The notes beneath the pieces are model-generated. The model searched no databases and was not told the origin of the DNA. It worked only from the letters and a program-made list of their open reading frames with translations. From NCBI GenBank assembly GCA_041879425.1, contig CP090854.1, positions 124,001 through 188,000 of the forward strand: DNA of 64,000 nucleotides, read 5' to 3'. Positions within the stretch are counted from its first letter, which is position 1. Each line of letters opens with the position of its first letter. Source of the stretch: Vibrio pomeroyi. GTDB taxonomy: Bacteria > Pseudomonadota > Gammaproteobacteria > Enterobacterales > Vibrionaceae. The position numbers and the translations under genes were made by a program. Positions 56,696 to 64,000 of this stretch are shown here, piece after piece.

Positions 56696-57769
56696 GTGAA
56701 GATATTAGTCACCGGTGGGGCTGGTTTTATTGGTTCTGCAGTTATTCGTCATATTATCAGTAACACATCTAACAGCGTGATAAACGTTGATAAGTTGACT
56801 TATGCGGGTAACTTAGAGTCACTTGTCGATGTTGATTCAAATGAGCGTTATACATTCGAGCAAGTAGATATTTGTAATCGCTCAGAACTTGATCGTGTTT
56901 TTGCTGAGCATAAACCGGATGCTGTAATGCACTTGGCTGCTGAGTCGCATGTTGACCGTTCTATCACTGGTCCTGCTGCATTTATTGAAACGAACGTAGT
57001 TGGAACATATACGTTGTTGGAAGCGACGCGCGAGTACTGGAATAAACTTGAAGATCAAGCGAAAGCAGAGTTTCGCTTCCATCATATCTCTACCGATGAA
57101 GTGTACGGTGACCTTCCCCACCCAGACGAAGTCCCTGAGGGAACCGAGCTACCAATGTTCTTGGAGACGACCTCTTACGAACCATCTAGTCCTTACTCTG
57201 CTTCAAAAGCATCAAGTGACCACTTAGTTCGCGCATGGCTGCGTACTTATGGTTTACCAACAATTGTCACTAACTGCTCAAATAACTACGGTCCGTATCA
57301 TTTCCCTGAAAAATTGATCCCACTGGTTATCCTTAATGCTTTGGAAGGGAAAGAACTTCCGATTTACGGTAAAGGTGACCAAATTCGTGACTGGTTGTTC
57401 GTTGAAGATCATGCTAAAGCTCTTTACAAAGTAGTGACTGAGGGCAAAGTCGGCGAGACCTATAACATTGGTGGTCACAATGAAAAGCAGAATATCGAAG
57501 TTGTTAATACTATTTGTGACATCCTTGATACGTTAGTTCCGAAAGATACTAAATACGCTGAACAGATAACGTATGTACAAGACCGTCCTGGTCACGATCG
57601 CCGCTACGCTATCGACTCATCGAAGATGCAACAAGAATTAGGTTGGACACCGGAGGAGACTTTTGAAACGGGGCTTCGTAAAACTGTGCAATGGTATTTA
57701 AACAATTCCACTTGGTGTAAAAATGTCCAAGATGGCAGTTATCAACGTGAACGTTTAGGTGTGGAGTAA
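56696..57769 (+). CDS. rfbB: dTDP-glucose 4,6-dehydratase RmlB
   Basis: RmlB converts dTDP-glucose to dTDP-4-keto-6-deoxyglucose. The 357-residue extended SDR has [28 protein letters not shown], and the catalytic [10 protein letters not shown] with [15 protein letters not shown]. The start is GTG at 56696, with a strong TAGGAG site 5 bp upstream; the frame is open nine codons further but lacks a site. First gene after the ops element; rmlA follows by 3 bp. Confidence 0.95.
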   Translation: MKILVTGGAGFIGSAVIRHIISNTSNSVINVDKLTYAGNLESLVDVDSNERYTFEQVDICNRSELDRVFAEHKPDAVMHLAAESHVDRSITGPAAFIETNVVGTYTLLEATREYWNKLEDQAKAEFRFHHISTDEVYGDLPHPDEVPEGTELPMFLETTSYEPSSPYSASKASSDHLVRAWLRTYGLPTIVTNCSNNYGPYHFPEKLIPLVILNALEGKELPIYGKGDQIRDWLFVEDHAKALYKVVTEGKVGETYNIGGHNEKQNIEVVNTICDILDTLVPKDTKYAEQITYVQDRPGHDRRYAIDSSKMQQELGWTPEETFETGLRKTVQWYLNNSTWCKNVQDGSYQRERLGVE

Positions 57770-57772
57770 TTT

Positions 57773-58672
57773 ATGAAAGGTATTGTATTAGCTGGTGGTT
57801 CAGGCACTCGTTTATATCCACTTACTCGTGGTGTTTCTAAACAGCTACTTCCCGTTTACGATAAACCGATGGTGTTTTATCCTATTTCGACCCTTATGCT
57901 GGCGGGTATTCGTGATATTTTGATTATTACCACTCCTGAAGATCAAGCTGCTTTTAAGCGTTTACTTGGAAATGGGGCGGATTTTGGCATTAACTTAGAG
58001 TATGCAGTTCAAGCTTCACCAGACGGTTTAGCTCAAGCCTTTATTATTGGTGAAGAATTCATCGGTGATGATAATGTCTGTCTAGTGTTAGGGGATAATA
58101 TATTCTATGGGCAGTCATTTAGTCGAACATTAAAAAATGCGACCATGCGAGAAAGAGGTGCGACTGTCTTTGGTTATCATGTAAAAGATCCAGAGCGCTT
58201 TGGCGTTGTGGAGTTTGATGGTGATTACAAAGCTCTAAGCATTGAAGAGAAGCCGCTACAACCAAAATCAAACTGGGCAGTGACTGGGTTGTATTTTTAT
58301 GACAACCGAGTTGTTGACTTTGCAAAACAAGTTCAGCCATCAGAGCGTGGCGAGTTGGAAATAACGTCTATTAACCAGATGTATCTTGATGACGCTTCAT
58401 TAAGTGTGGAGTTACTGGGTCGTGGGTTTGCATGGTTAGATTCAGGGACACATGAAAGTCTTCATGAGGCTTCTTCCTTTGTTGAAACATTGGAAAATGT
58501 TCAAGGTTTAAAGGTTGCTTGTCTAGAAGAAATTGCTTGGGCTAATGGGTGGCTGTCTGATGAAGATATCATTCGCCTTGCTCAGCCGATGCTGAAAAAT
58601 AGCTATGGCCAATACTTGATCTCTCTGATTAACAATCGAACTTTAAGAGAATCTCTAAAGGTGAACCGATAA
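57773..58672 (+). CDS. rfbA: Glucose-1-phosphate thymidylyltransferase RmlA
   Basis: The 299-residue nucleotidyltransferase makes dTDP-glucose. It has [43 protein letters not shown] and EEKP. Length and sequence fit RmlA of the long type with a C-terminal allosteric helix region. Its TAA overlaps the rmlC start (TAATG). Confidence 0.96.
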   Translation: MKGIVLAGGSGTRLYPLTRGVSKQLLPVYDKPMVFYPISTLMLAGIRDILIITTPEDQAAFKRLLGNGADFGINLEYAVQASPDGLAQAFIIGEEFIGDDNVCLVLGDNIFYGQSFSRTLKNATMRERGATVFGYHVKDPERFGVVEFDGDYKALSIEEKPLQPKSNWAVTGLYFYDNRVVDFAKQVQPSERGELEITSINQMYLDDASLSVELLGRGFAWLDSGTHESLHEASSFVETLENVQGLKVACLEEIAWANGWLSDEDIIRLAQPMLKNSYGQYLISLINNRTLRESLKVNR

Positions 58673-59226
58673 TGAAAGTCACAAAAACTAAGTTGCAGGG
58701 TTGTATAATTATTGAGCCAACAGTCTTTGGTGACAATAGGGGCTTCTTTTTAGAAACCTTTCAAGAAGAAAGGTATTTTAAAGCTGGTATTAAAGAACGT
58801 TTTGTGCAGGACAACCGTTCTAGATCCACTCATGGTGTGTTAAGGGGTTTACATTTTCAGAAGTCGAAGCCACAAGGCAAGTTAGTTAGTGTAACGCATG
58901 GGGAGGTCTTTGATGTTGCTGTTGATTTACGTCCGAACTCAGAGACGTTTGGTCAGCATGAAGCAGTAATTCTAACCGGCGACAATAAGCTTCAATTTTA
59001 TGTACCTCCAGGCTTCGCTCATGGTTTTTGTGTACTAAGTGAATCTGCTGACTTCCAATATAAGTGTACAGACTATTATGATCCAAGTGATGAGAGCGGC
59101 TTACTATGGAATGATCCAGAACTAAAAATTGAATGGCCTCTTCTTGAGCTACAGCTGTCCGAGAAGGATCGAGTTCAGCCACTACTGAGCGAAATTGAAG
59201 ATAGAATTAGACTAGGGTGGGTATGA
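58672..59226 (+). CDS. rfbC: dTDP-4-dehydrorhamnose 3,5-epimerase RmlC
   Basis: The 184-residue cupin epimerises dTDP-4-keto-6-deoxyglucose at C3 and C5. It has GDNRGFFLETF, the catalytic His in LRGLHFQ, and VPPGFAHGFCVLS. Presence of rmlABC predicts a dTDP-6-deoxy-L-hexose. rmlD would normally complete rhamnose but is not in the window; the SDR gene that follows may take that place. Overlaps the next gene by a few bases. Confidence 0.95.
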   Translation: MKVTKTKLQGCIIIEPTVFGDNRGFFLETFQEERYFKAGIKERFVQDNRSRSTHGVLRGLHFQKSKPQGKLVSVTHGEVFDVAVDLRPNSETFGQHEAVILTGDNKLQFYVPPGFAHGFCVLSESADFQYKCTDYYDPSDESGLLWNDPELKIEWPLLELQLSEKDRVQPLLSEIEDRIRLGWV

Positions 59227-60056
59227 TGGAAAAGTTCACAGTTTTTGGTGGAAGAGGGTTCATTGGCTCTGCATTTGTAAACGAACTTAAACAGCAAGGT
59301 CATGATGTTAATGTACCAGAAAGAGACGATGAAAGTATTTACAACAGTGATCTAGGAACGGTCATATACAGTGCTGGTTATGGTGATTGTAATAAGGACC
59401 CATTTAATGTTCTTGACGCAAACGTAGTCTTACTTAGCTCTCTATTAAAGAAGGCACAATTTAGCAAACTTGTCTACGTATCTTCGACAAGAGTATATAT
59501 GAACCAAAGTGATGCAAGTGAGAACAGTGACTTAAAAATTTGTGAAGAAGATAGTCGAAGATTGTTTAATCTTACTAAACTGACAGCTGAAGAGTTGTGT
59601 TTGAAAAGTAACCGGGACTGTCTAATAATAAGGCCAAGTAACGTATACGGCTTAGCTATTAATAGTAACTTATTTCTACCTTCTATAATTAGAAATGCAA
59701 TAAATGATGGCAAAATCGACATGTATATTGCAAAGTCTTACGCTAAAGATTATGTATCAGTGAATGATGTAGTTTTTGGTACATTATCCTTACTCAAGTT
59801 AGACGTTACACCGAGTATAGTTAATATTGCATACGGAAGAAACATTACTGCAAATGAAATTTCAGAGGTATTAACCGAAAATATCGATACTGAAATTAAC
59901 TGGTTGAATGAAGGCCAAAAGGGAGAGGAGCTCTTTCCTGAAACGGATATTTCCACCTTAGTTTCACTTATTGATTACAAACCTAGGTATGTACTAGATG
60001 ATTTAAAACTTCTTATTGAAGATTTTAAAAAGAAGTTACAACCAAATGAAGTATAG
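59223..60056 (+). CDS. Short NAD-dependent epimerase/dehydratase family protein
   Basis: The 277-residue protein has a Rossmann start FTVFGGRGFIGSAFV, YVSSTRVYMNQ, and NLTKLTAEEL in the YxxxK region, but the usual Tyr is replaced (FNLTKLTAEE has no Tyr four residues before Lys), so catalysis may be altered. RPSNVYGLA supports the extended SDR fold. It sits where rmlD is expected and could act as a 4-ketoreductase giving rhamnose, 6-deoxytalose or another sugar. ATG at 59223 or 59226. AT-rich from here on. Confidence 0.75.
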   Translation: MMEKFTVFGGRGFIGSAFVNELKQQGHDVNVPERDDESIYNSDLGTVIYSAGYGDCNKDPFNVLDANVVLLSSLLKKAQFSKLVYVSSTRVYMNQSDASENSDLKICEEDSRRLFNLTKLTAEELCLKSNRDCLIIRPSNVYGLAINSNLFLPSIIRNAINDGKIDMYIAKSYAKDYVSVNDVVFGTLSLLKLDVTPSIVNIAYGRNITANEISEVLTENIDTEINWLNEGQKGEELFPETDISTLVSLIDYKPRYVLDDLKLLIEDFKKKLQPNEV

Positions 60057-61416
60057 AGTAGAAAAAAAAGATGTTATTTGGGGGTACTTGTCACAAGCAT
60101 TGAACATGGCATCTAGTCTAATGCTATTACCTTTTATTCTATATTTTCTAACTCAAGAAGATGTTGGGGTTTGGTATGTGTTTATAACCTTTATTGGGTT
60201 AATTCAACTACTCGAGTTTGGATTCTTACCTACTATTTCCAGATATATTTCTTATGTTTTCTCTGGTGCGGATGAAATATCAGACAAGTATATCCCTGAG
60301 GAGGTTAATAAAGATAGTGTGAATGTGCAATTGCTATCAAACATTATATCTGCATCAAGGAATATATATCTATTCGTCTCGATAATTTCATTTGCTATAA
60401 TTTCAGTCGGAGGGACTTATTACCTTTCAACACTAGATTACTCTGGTGATAGAGTTCTTCTTTACTTTTCTTGGCTAGTGTATGGTTCAGCTACAGTTAT
60501 CTTATTTTATTTTGGATACTATAATGCTTTATTGAAGGGAAGGGGGGACCAAACACAGTTGAATAAAGTGATTGTCTTTTCGAAATTAACCAATATTGCA
60601 TGCGCGATCCCTTTGCTGTACTTGGGTTACGGGTTGCTATCACTGTCTATTGGAATGTTATGTAGTGCTGTCGTTGACCGGATTTTAGTGAGGTTGAGTG
60701 TTTTTGATAATAGTGCATATGAAACGATAGAGGCATTTAAGTTAAAGTGTACCAAAGGTTATACTAACGTTATATGGAAAAATGCAAAGCTTATGGGGGT
60801 TGTACAGTTAGGTAACTTCCTTACAGTTAGGGCAAGCGTATTAATAGTATCGTCTATTATTAGCTTAGAAGCCGCTGCTATGTATGGGTTTACCTTACAG
60901 ATTACATCCATTGCTGTCATAGTGGCATCTATGTATTTTGGGCTCCAGCTTCCTTATATTAACTCTGAGCAAGTAAAGGGCAATATTGAAGGGATAAAGC
61001 GAGCTTTTTGTCGCTCACTCGGTCTATCATGGTTATTATTTCTTATCTTTGCCATTGCGCTTCTCACCATAGGGCCACACTTACTAGCTTTTGTATCTAA
61101 AAATACGCAGCTTCTCCCTAGTGCTATGTTGTTTGTTTTCTTGGTTGCTGCTTTTTTAGAGATGAATCATTCGCTATGCACGGCATTTCTAACCACGAAA
61201 AATGAGATCATATTTATGTGGCCTCTATTTATAACTGGTGTGATGATTTCATTTTGTTCTATTGTTTTTGCATACTTTTATGGTTTGTGGGGAGTGATTT
61301 TATCTCAATTAATATTACAAATCCTATACAATAACTGGAAGTGGCCTTTATTAGTATTTCGAGAGTTGAACATTAGGGGATTAGAACCAGTAACATCTTT
61401 ATTGAGGTTAAAATAG
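60046..61416 (+). CDS. wzx: O-antigen flippase Wzx
   Basis: The 456-residue membrane protein has about 12 predicted spans and the Wzx-type start KDVIWGYLSQALNMASSLML with a QEDVGVWYVFITFIG loop. It would flip undecaprenyl-linked O units across the inner membrane. ATG at 60046 overlaps the previous gene by 11 bp; a TTG start ten codons earlier is less likely. Low G+C, characteristic of O-antigen specific genes. Confidence 0.85.
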   Translation: MKYRVEKKDVIWGYLSQALNMASSLMLLPFILYFLTQEDVGVWYVFITFIGLIQLLEFGFLPTISRYISYVFSGADEISDKYIPEEVNKDSVNVQLLSNIISASRNIYLFVSIISFAIISVGGTYYLSTLDYSGDRVLLYFSWLVYGSATVILFYFGYYNALLKGRGDQTQLNKVIVFSKLTNIACAIPLLYLGYGLLSLSIGMLCSAVVDRILVRLSVFDNSAYETIEAFKLKCTKGYTNVIWKNAKLMGVVQLGNFLTVRASVLIVSSIISLEAAAMYGFTLQITSIAVIVASMYFGLQLPYINSEQVKGNIEGIKRAFCRSLGLSWLLFLIFAIALLTIGPHLLAFVSKNTQLLPSAMLFVFLVAAFLEMNHSLCTAFLTTKNEIIFMWPLFITGVMISFCSIVFAYFYGLWGVILSQLILQILYNNWKWPLLVFRELNIRGLEPVTSLLRLK

Positions 61417-62510
61417 TGAATATTATAGTTGATTTAATCAGACGCAATAATGAACATCACGTCTTTAATTCTGAAATTGTGAAATATTTTGACTTGTTAG
61501 GTGGTGCTATATTTTTTTTGGATAAAAATTCATCTTCTGTCGAGTGCGTTAAAGACCAAAATAATGTAAAGCTAATAGATGTTAAGGCAACAAAGTTTTA
61601 TCTTTGGTTCGCATCTAATATACTTCTTGCTAAAATATTATTCACTAGCGGAAAGGGGAATACTTATACATTTCTTTCATCAACACCGTTACAATACATA
61701 ATCTTGTCTATTGTATCTAAGCTATTTGGAATGAAAATTAATATTTTCATGCATGGTGAGCTTGGCTACTTGAAAAAAGCAAACGGTCGTGGTCAAAAAC
61801 TGGGAGCAAGATTTATAAGCCTAGCTTTTAGTTTAAAGTCAAAAGTAAAGTTTATAGCTATTAATGCATACATTTACGATAACTTAAAAAAGCTATACAA
61901 AGGTGATAATTTTGTTCATATAGAACATCCAATTCAAAGCAAATATGAGATATCAAAGAGTAACTATGATGGATTGGTTTTTGGTACTTTTGGGGTACAG
62001 TCAGTCAATAAAAGTAGTGATGAAATTTATGCTCTCTCTACTCTTCTGTCAAATGACTTTTATAAATCAAACAGTTTAATTACGGTCGGTGTATCCGATG
62101 GTACATTTTCATATGACCGCAATGAAAAGGTCCAACACCAGTGTAAGGGGCTTTTGAAAGATAGCTTGATACCTTTTGATGAATTTATGAAGAATGTAGC
62201 ATCAATTGATTGCGTTCTATTTTTTAATGAGAATAACAGTAACTACGAACTAACGCCTAGTGGTGTTTTCTCTGATTGTATTTCACTAGAGAAGCCAATA
62301 ATAGCAATTAGAACTAATATGCTAGAAAGTTATTTTAAAAAATATGGTCGGTTAGGTTACCTCTGTAACGATATAAGTGAGATGGCTGTGGTTATGGACA
62401 AAATTGCCAATGATAATCAGGGGATATTAGAAATAGTCTCAAACTTGCAACAGGTTAAGTCCGAGCTATCTAATGATTATTATATAAGAAAGATTAGCCA
62501 ATTATCATGA
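61416..62510 (+). CDS. GT-B fold glycosyltransferase-like protein
   Basis: The 364-residue protein has an N-terminal Rossmann-like start MNIIVDLIRRNNEHHVFNSE, INIFMHGELGYLKKANGRGQ, a linker IEHPIQ, and a C-terminal ELTPSGVFSDCISLEKPIIAI where GT4-type enzymes have the donor-binding E-X7-E. It probably builds the O unit; the sugar is not predictable. GTG start overlapping the wzx stop, TGAGG site 9 bp upstream. AT-rich. Confidence 0.7.
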   Translation: MNIIVDLIRRNNEHHVFNSEIVKYFDLLGGAIFFLDKNSSSVECVKDQNNVKLIDVKATKFYLWFASNILLAKILFTSGKGNTYTFLSSTPLQYIILSIVSKLFGMKINIFMHGELGYLKKANGRGQKLGARFISLAFSLKSKVKFIAINAYIYDNLKKLYKGDNFVHIEHPIQSKYEISKSNYDGLVFGTFGVQSVNKSSDEIYALSTLLSNDFYKSNSLITVGVSDGTFSYDRNEKVQHQCKGLLKDSLIPFDEFMKNVASIDCVLFFNENNSNYELTPSGVFSDCISLEKPIIAIRTNMLESYFKKYGRLGYLCNDISEMAVVMDKIANDNQGILEIVSNLQQVKSELSNDYYIRKISQLS

Positions 62511-63568
62511 TATATTTTCTCGTCCTTACGCTAGTCTATTTTCTTGCTAATATTGATGTGGCATACAATAATGATAAAAAAATTCAATTAATATTTTTAT
62601 TGTTTGTCGGACTAATGCTTTCGGTATTTATTGGGTTTAGGTGGGAGGTTGGTTCTGATTGGGATGTTTATTTAAACCATTACAATGTTGTTCAAGGCGA
62701 GCAGTTTGAATTAGGTTATGTGTTCTTGGAAAAGATATTCTATACCAATAACCTGGAATACTCATACTTTCTATTTTTTGTTACTTTAGTTTCTATTTTC
62801 TTTATATCGTATTTTTTATTTTCAAGAGTAGATTATGCTATCGTTGCAATAATGTTTTTTGTTGCAAACTATATGCTTTCCTTTATGGGAGGGAATCGCC
62901 AAATAATAGCAATTGGAATAGTGTTTCTTAGCAATGCTTTTATCATAGATAGGAATAAATTTGGTTTTATTTCGTGCATTTTATTAGCTTCCCTTTTTCA
63001 TATTTCAGCAATCATCTATATTGTAGCATATTTTTTTACTATTGATTATGTATCAGCCAAAAGACGATACTTCATTCTAGTGGGATGTGTGGTTTTTGGT
63101 TCATATCTAGCGCCAGCGCTGATAGCAATTGCAATAAAAATATTTTCGCTTATTGGTGTTACATATGTGGTTGACAAGTTGACGACATATCAAAGTGTAA
63201 TTTTTGATAATTTTAGTATAACGTCAATGCTTAAGAAAATTATTATACTACTCTTTTTTGATTTATATTACCAACAGGTGTTGAGTAAGGTAAAAAAAGA
63301 ATTATGTAATGTTTTCTATAACTTGTACTTTTTTTCTGTGATATTTGATGCGGTTGTTGGTCCAATTAATGCTGCATTCATGAGAGCTAGTGTCTACTTT
63401 AGAATATCAGAGATAGTTATTGTGTCTTTAATAGTTGCAACATCGAAAAGTAAAGCTCATCGTATTTTTCTAATATTCATTATCTTTGTCTTATGTTTAA
63501 GGCAGTTAAACTCAGCTCTTGCTTTTTACCCAGATTTATATGCTGATTATAAAAACGTGGTTTTTTGA
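62507..63568 (+). CDS. wzy: EpsG family / Wzy-type O-antigen polymerase
   Basis: The 353-residue membrane protein has about 9-10 spans and the EpsG signature VFIGFRWEVGSDWDVYLNHY near residue 40-60, followed by ANYMLSFMGGNRQIIAIGI. EpsG-type proteins act as polymerases for O antigen or exopolysaccharide. Next to wzx it is the best Wzy candidate. Overlaps the upstream gene by 4 bp. Confidence 0.82.
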   Translation: MIYFLVLTLVYFLANIDVAYNNDKKIQLIFLLFVGLMLSVFIGFRWEVGSDWDVYLNHYNVVQGEQFELGYVFLEKIFYTNNLEYSYFLFFVTLVSIFFISYFLFSRVDYAIVAIMFFVANYMLSFMGGNRQIIAIGIVFLSNAFIIDRNKFGFISCILLASLFHISAIIYIVAYFFTIDYVSAKRRYFILVGCVVFGSYLAPALIAIAIKIFSLIGVTYVVDKLTTYQSVIFDNFSITSMLKKIIILLFFDLYYQQVLSKVKKELCNVFYNLYFFSVIFDAVVGPINAAFMRASVYFRISEIVIVSLIVATSKSKAHRIFLIFIIFVLCLRQLNSALAFYPDLYADYKNVVF

Positions 63569-63614
63569 TGTTGATTCTCAATGTTAGCTTTAATGATTAA
63601 AATTTGGTTTTAAA

Positions 63615-64000
63615 ATGAAAATAAAAATACTAGTTCTCAATATTAATGATATTGGAGGTATTGAGCGAGTTGCTTTCAATATGATTGATATGTTTAAGAA
63701 AGATAAATCTCTTTCTAATGTTGAAATAATTTCTATTCATGGGAAAAGTGATTCTTCGTATATTAAAGTTCTGAGTGGTAAAGATGAAAATAGGAAACTA
63801 TTCCGCTTCTCTAAATCTTTAGAACCCGACACCATCGTTTTATCAATGTATGATAGGTTTAGTATTAAACTAAGCCTTATTCGAAGTGTGTTAAAAAGTG
63901 ATTTTAAGTTATATGCATGTCAGCACGCTGATTATTTTGCGCATCGTATATCAACTAGGTTATTACGTCGCATCTTTTATCGTGGTGTGGATAAGATTAT
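63615..64000 (+). CDS. Glycosyltransferase (GT4-like), N-terminal fragment
   Basis: From ATG at 63615 the frame is open to the window end (128 codons): MKIKILVLNINDIGGIERVA, then a Rossmann-type beta-alpha pattern and ACQHADYFAHR. The GGIERV motif after the first strand is typical of GT4-family acceptor domains. The donor-binding half is beyond the window. Same operon as wzx and wzy, 46 bp after wzy. Confidence 0.78.
   Translation, partial: MKIKILVLNINDIGGIERVAFNMIDMFKKDKSLSNVEIISIHGKSDSSYIKVLSGKDENRKLFRFSKSLEPDTIVLSMYDRFSIKLSLIRSVLKSDFKLYACQHADYFAHRISTRLLRRIFYRGVDKI

Overview
The window looks like a chromosomal segment of a Vibrio (gamma-Proteobacteria), most likely from the Splendidus clade. 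That rests on gene order (nfuA-comF-bioH, gmk-rpoZ-spoT-recG, rph-pyrE, slmA-coaBC-radC-rpmB-rpmG-mutM-coaD, secB-gpsA-cysE), near-identity of several proteins to well-known gamma-proteobacterial ones, and intergenic repeats typical of vibrios. The species call is inference. I saw no tRNA, rRNA, CRISPR array, transposase or prophage.

Region 1 (1 to about 28.2 kb) is mostly housekeeping: a cysQ fragment, nudE, nfuA, comF, bioH, a small hypothetical gene, tex, a CsrB-family regulatory RNA with an upstream GacA/VarA-type box, greB, ompR-envZ, recG, spoT, rpoZ, gmk, a purine permease, psiE, a cold-shock gene, yicC, rph-pyrE, a lipid A acyltransferase, slmA, coaBC, radC, rpmB-rpmG, a hypothetical gene and mutM. 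It also holds two MITE-like elements. One (about 16.14-16.41 kb) sits inside what reads as a purine riboswitch aptamer in front of the permease gene.

Region 2 (28.3-51.6 kb) is a lipopolysaccharide core/surface-sugar locus: a UDP-glucuronate 4-epimerase, coaD, a heptosyltransferase-like GT9 gene, kdkA, an unrecognised gene, waaA, a CDP-glycerol phosphotransferase-like gene and GT2 and GT4 glycosyltransferases. These are followed by a complete pseudaminic-acid-type operon: pseB, pseC, a fused cytidylyltransferase/aldo-keto reductase, an SDR, pseG, pseH and pseI. Convergent to it lie a gene with all the sialyltransferase signature motifs (candidate nonulosonate transferase), a GT25 gene, an O-antigen ligase gene, lpxM and hldD. 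ugd and a TetR regulator follow. Ugd and the epimerase together would supply UDP-GlcA and UDP-GalA.

Region 3 (51.9-56.4 kb) is housekeeping again (envC, cysE, gpsA, secB, a rhodanese). Its intergenic gaps carry a local family of 43-bp repeats and nested palindromes.

Region 4 (56.6-64.0 kb) starts an O-antigen operon. An exact ops/JUMPStart element (RfaH recruitment) precedes rmlB, rmlA and rmlC. There is no recognisable rmlD; an atypical short SDR follows instead, then wzx, a glycosyltransferase, an EpsG/Wzy-like polymerase and a glycosyltransferase that runs off the end. The operon becomes visibly AT-rich after rmlC, as expected for exchanged O-antigen DNA.

The points most worth follow-up are the element-interrupted purine riboswitch, the modified pseudaminic acid pathway with its fusion protein and candidate transferase, and the 43-bp repeat family.
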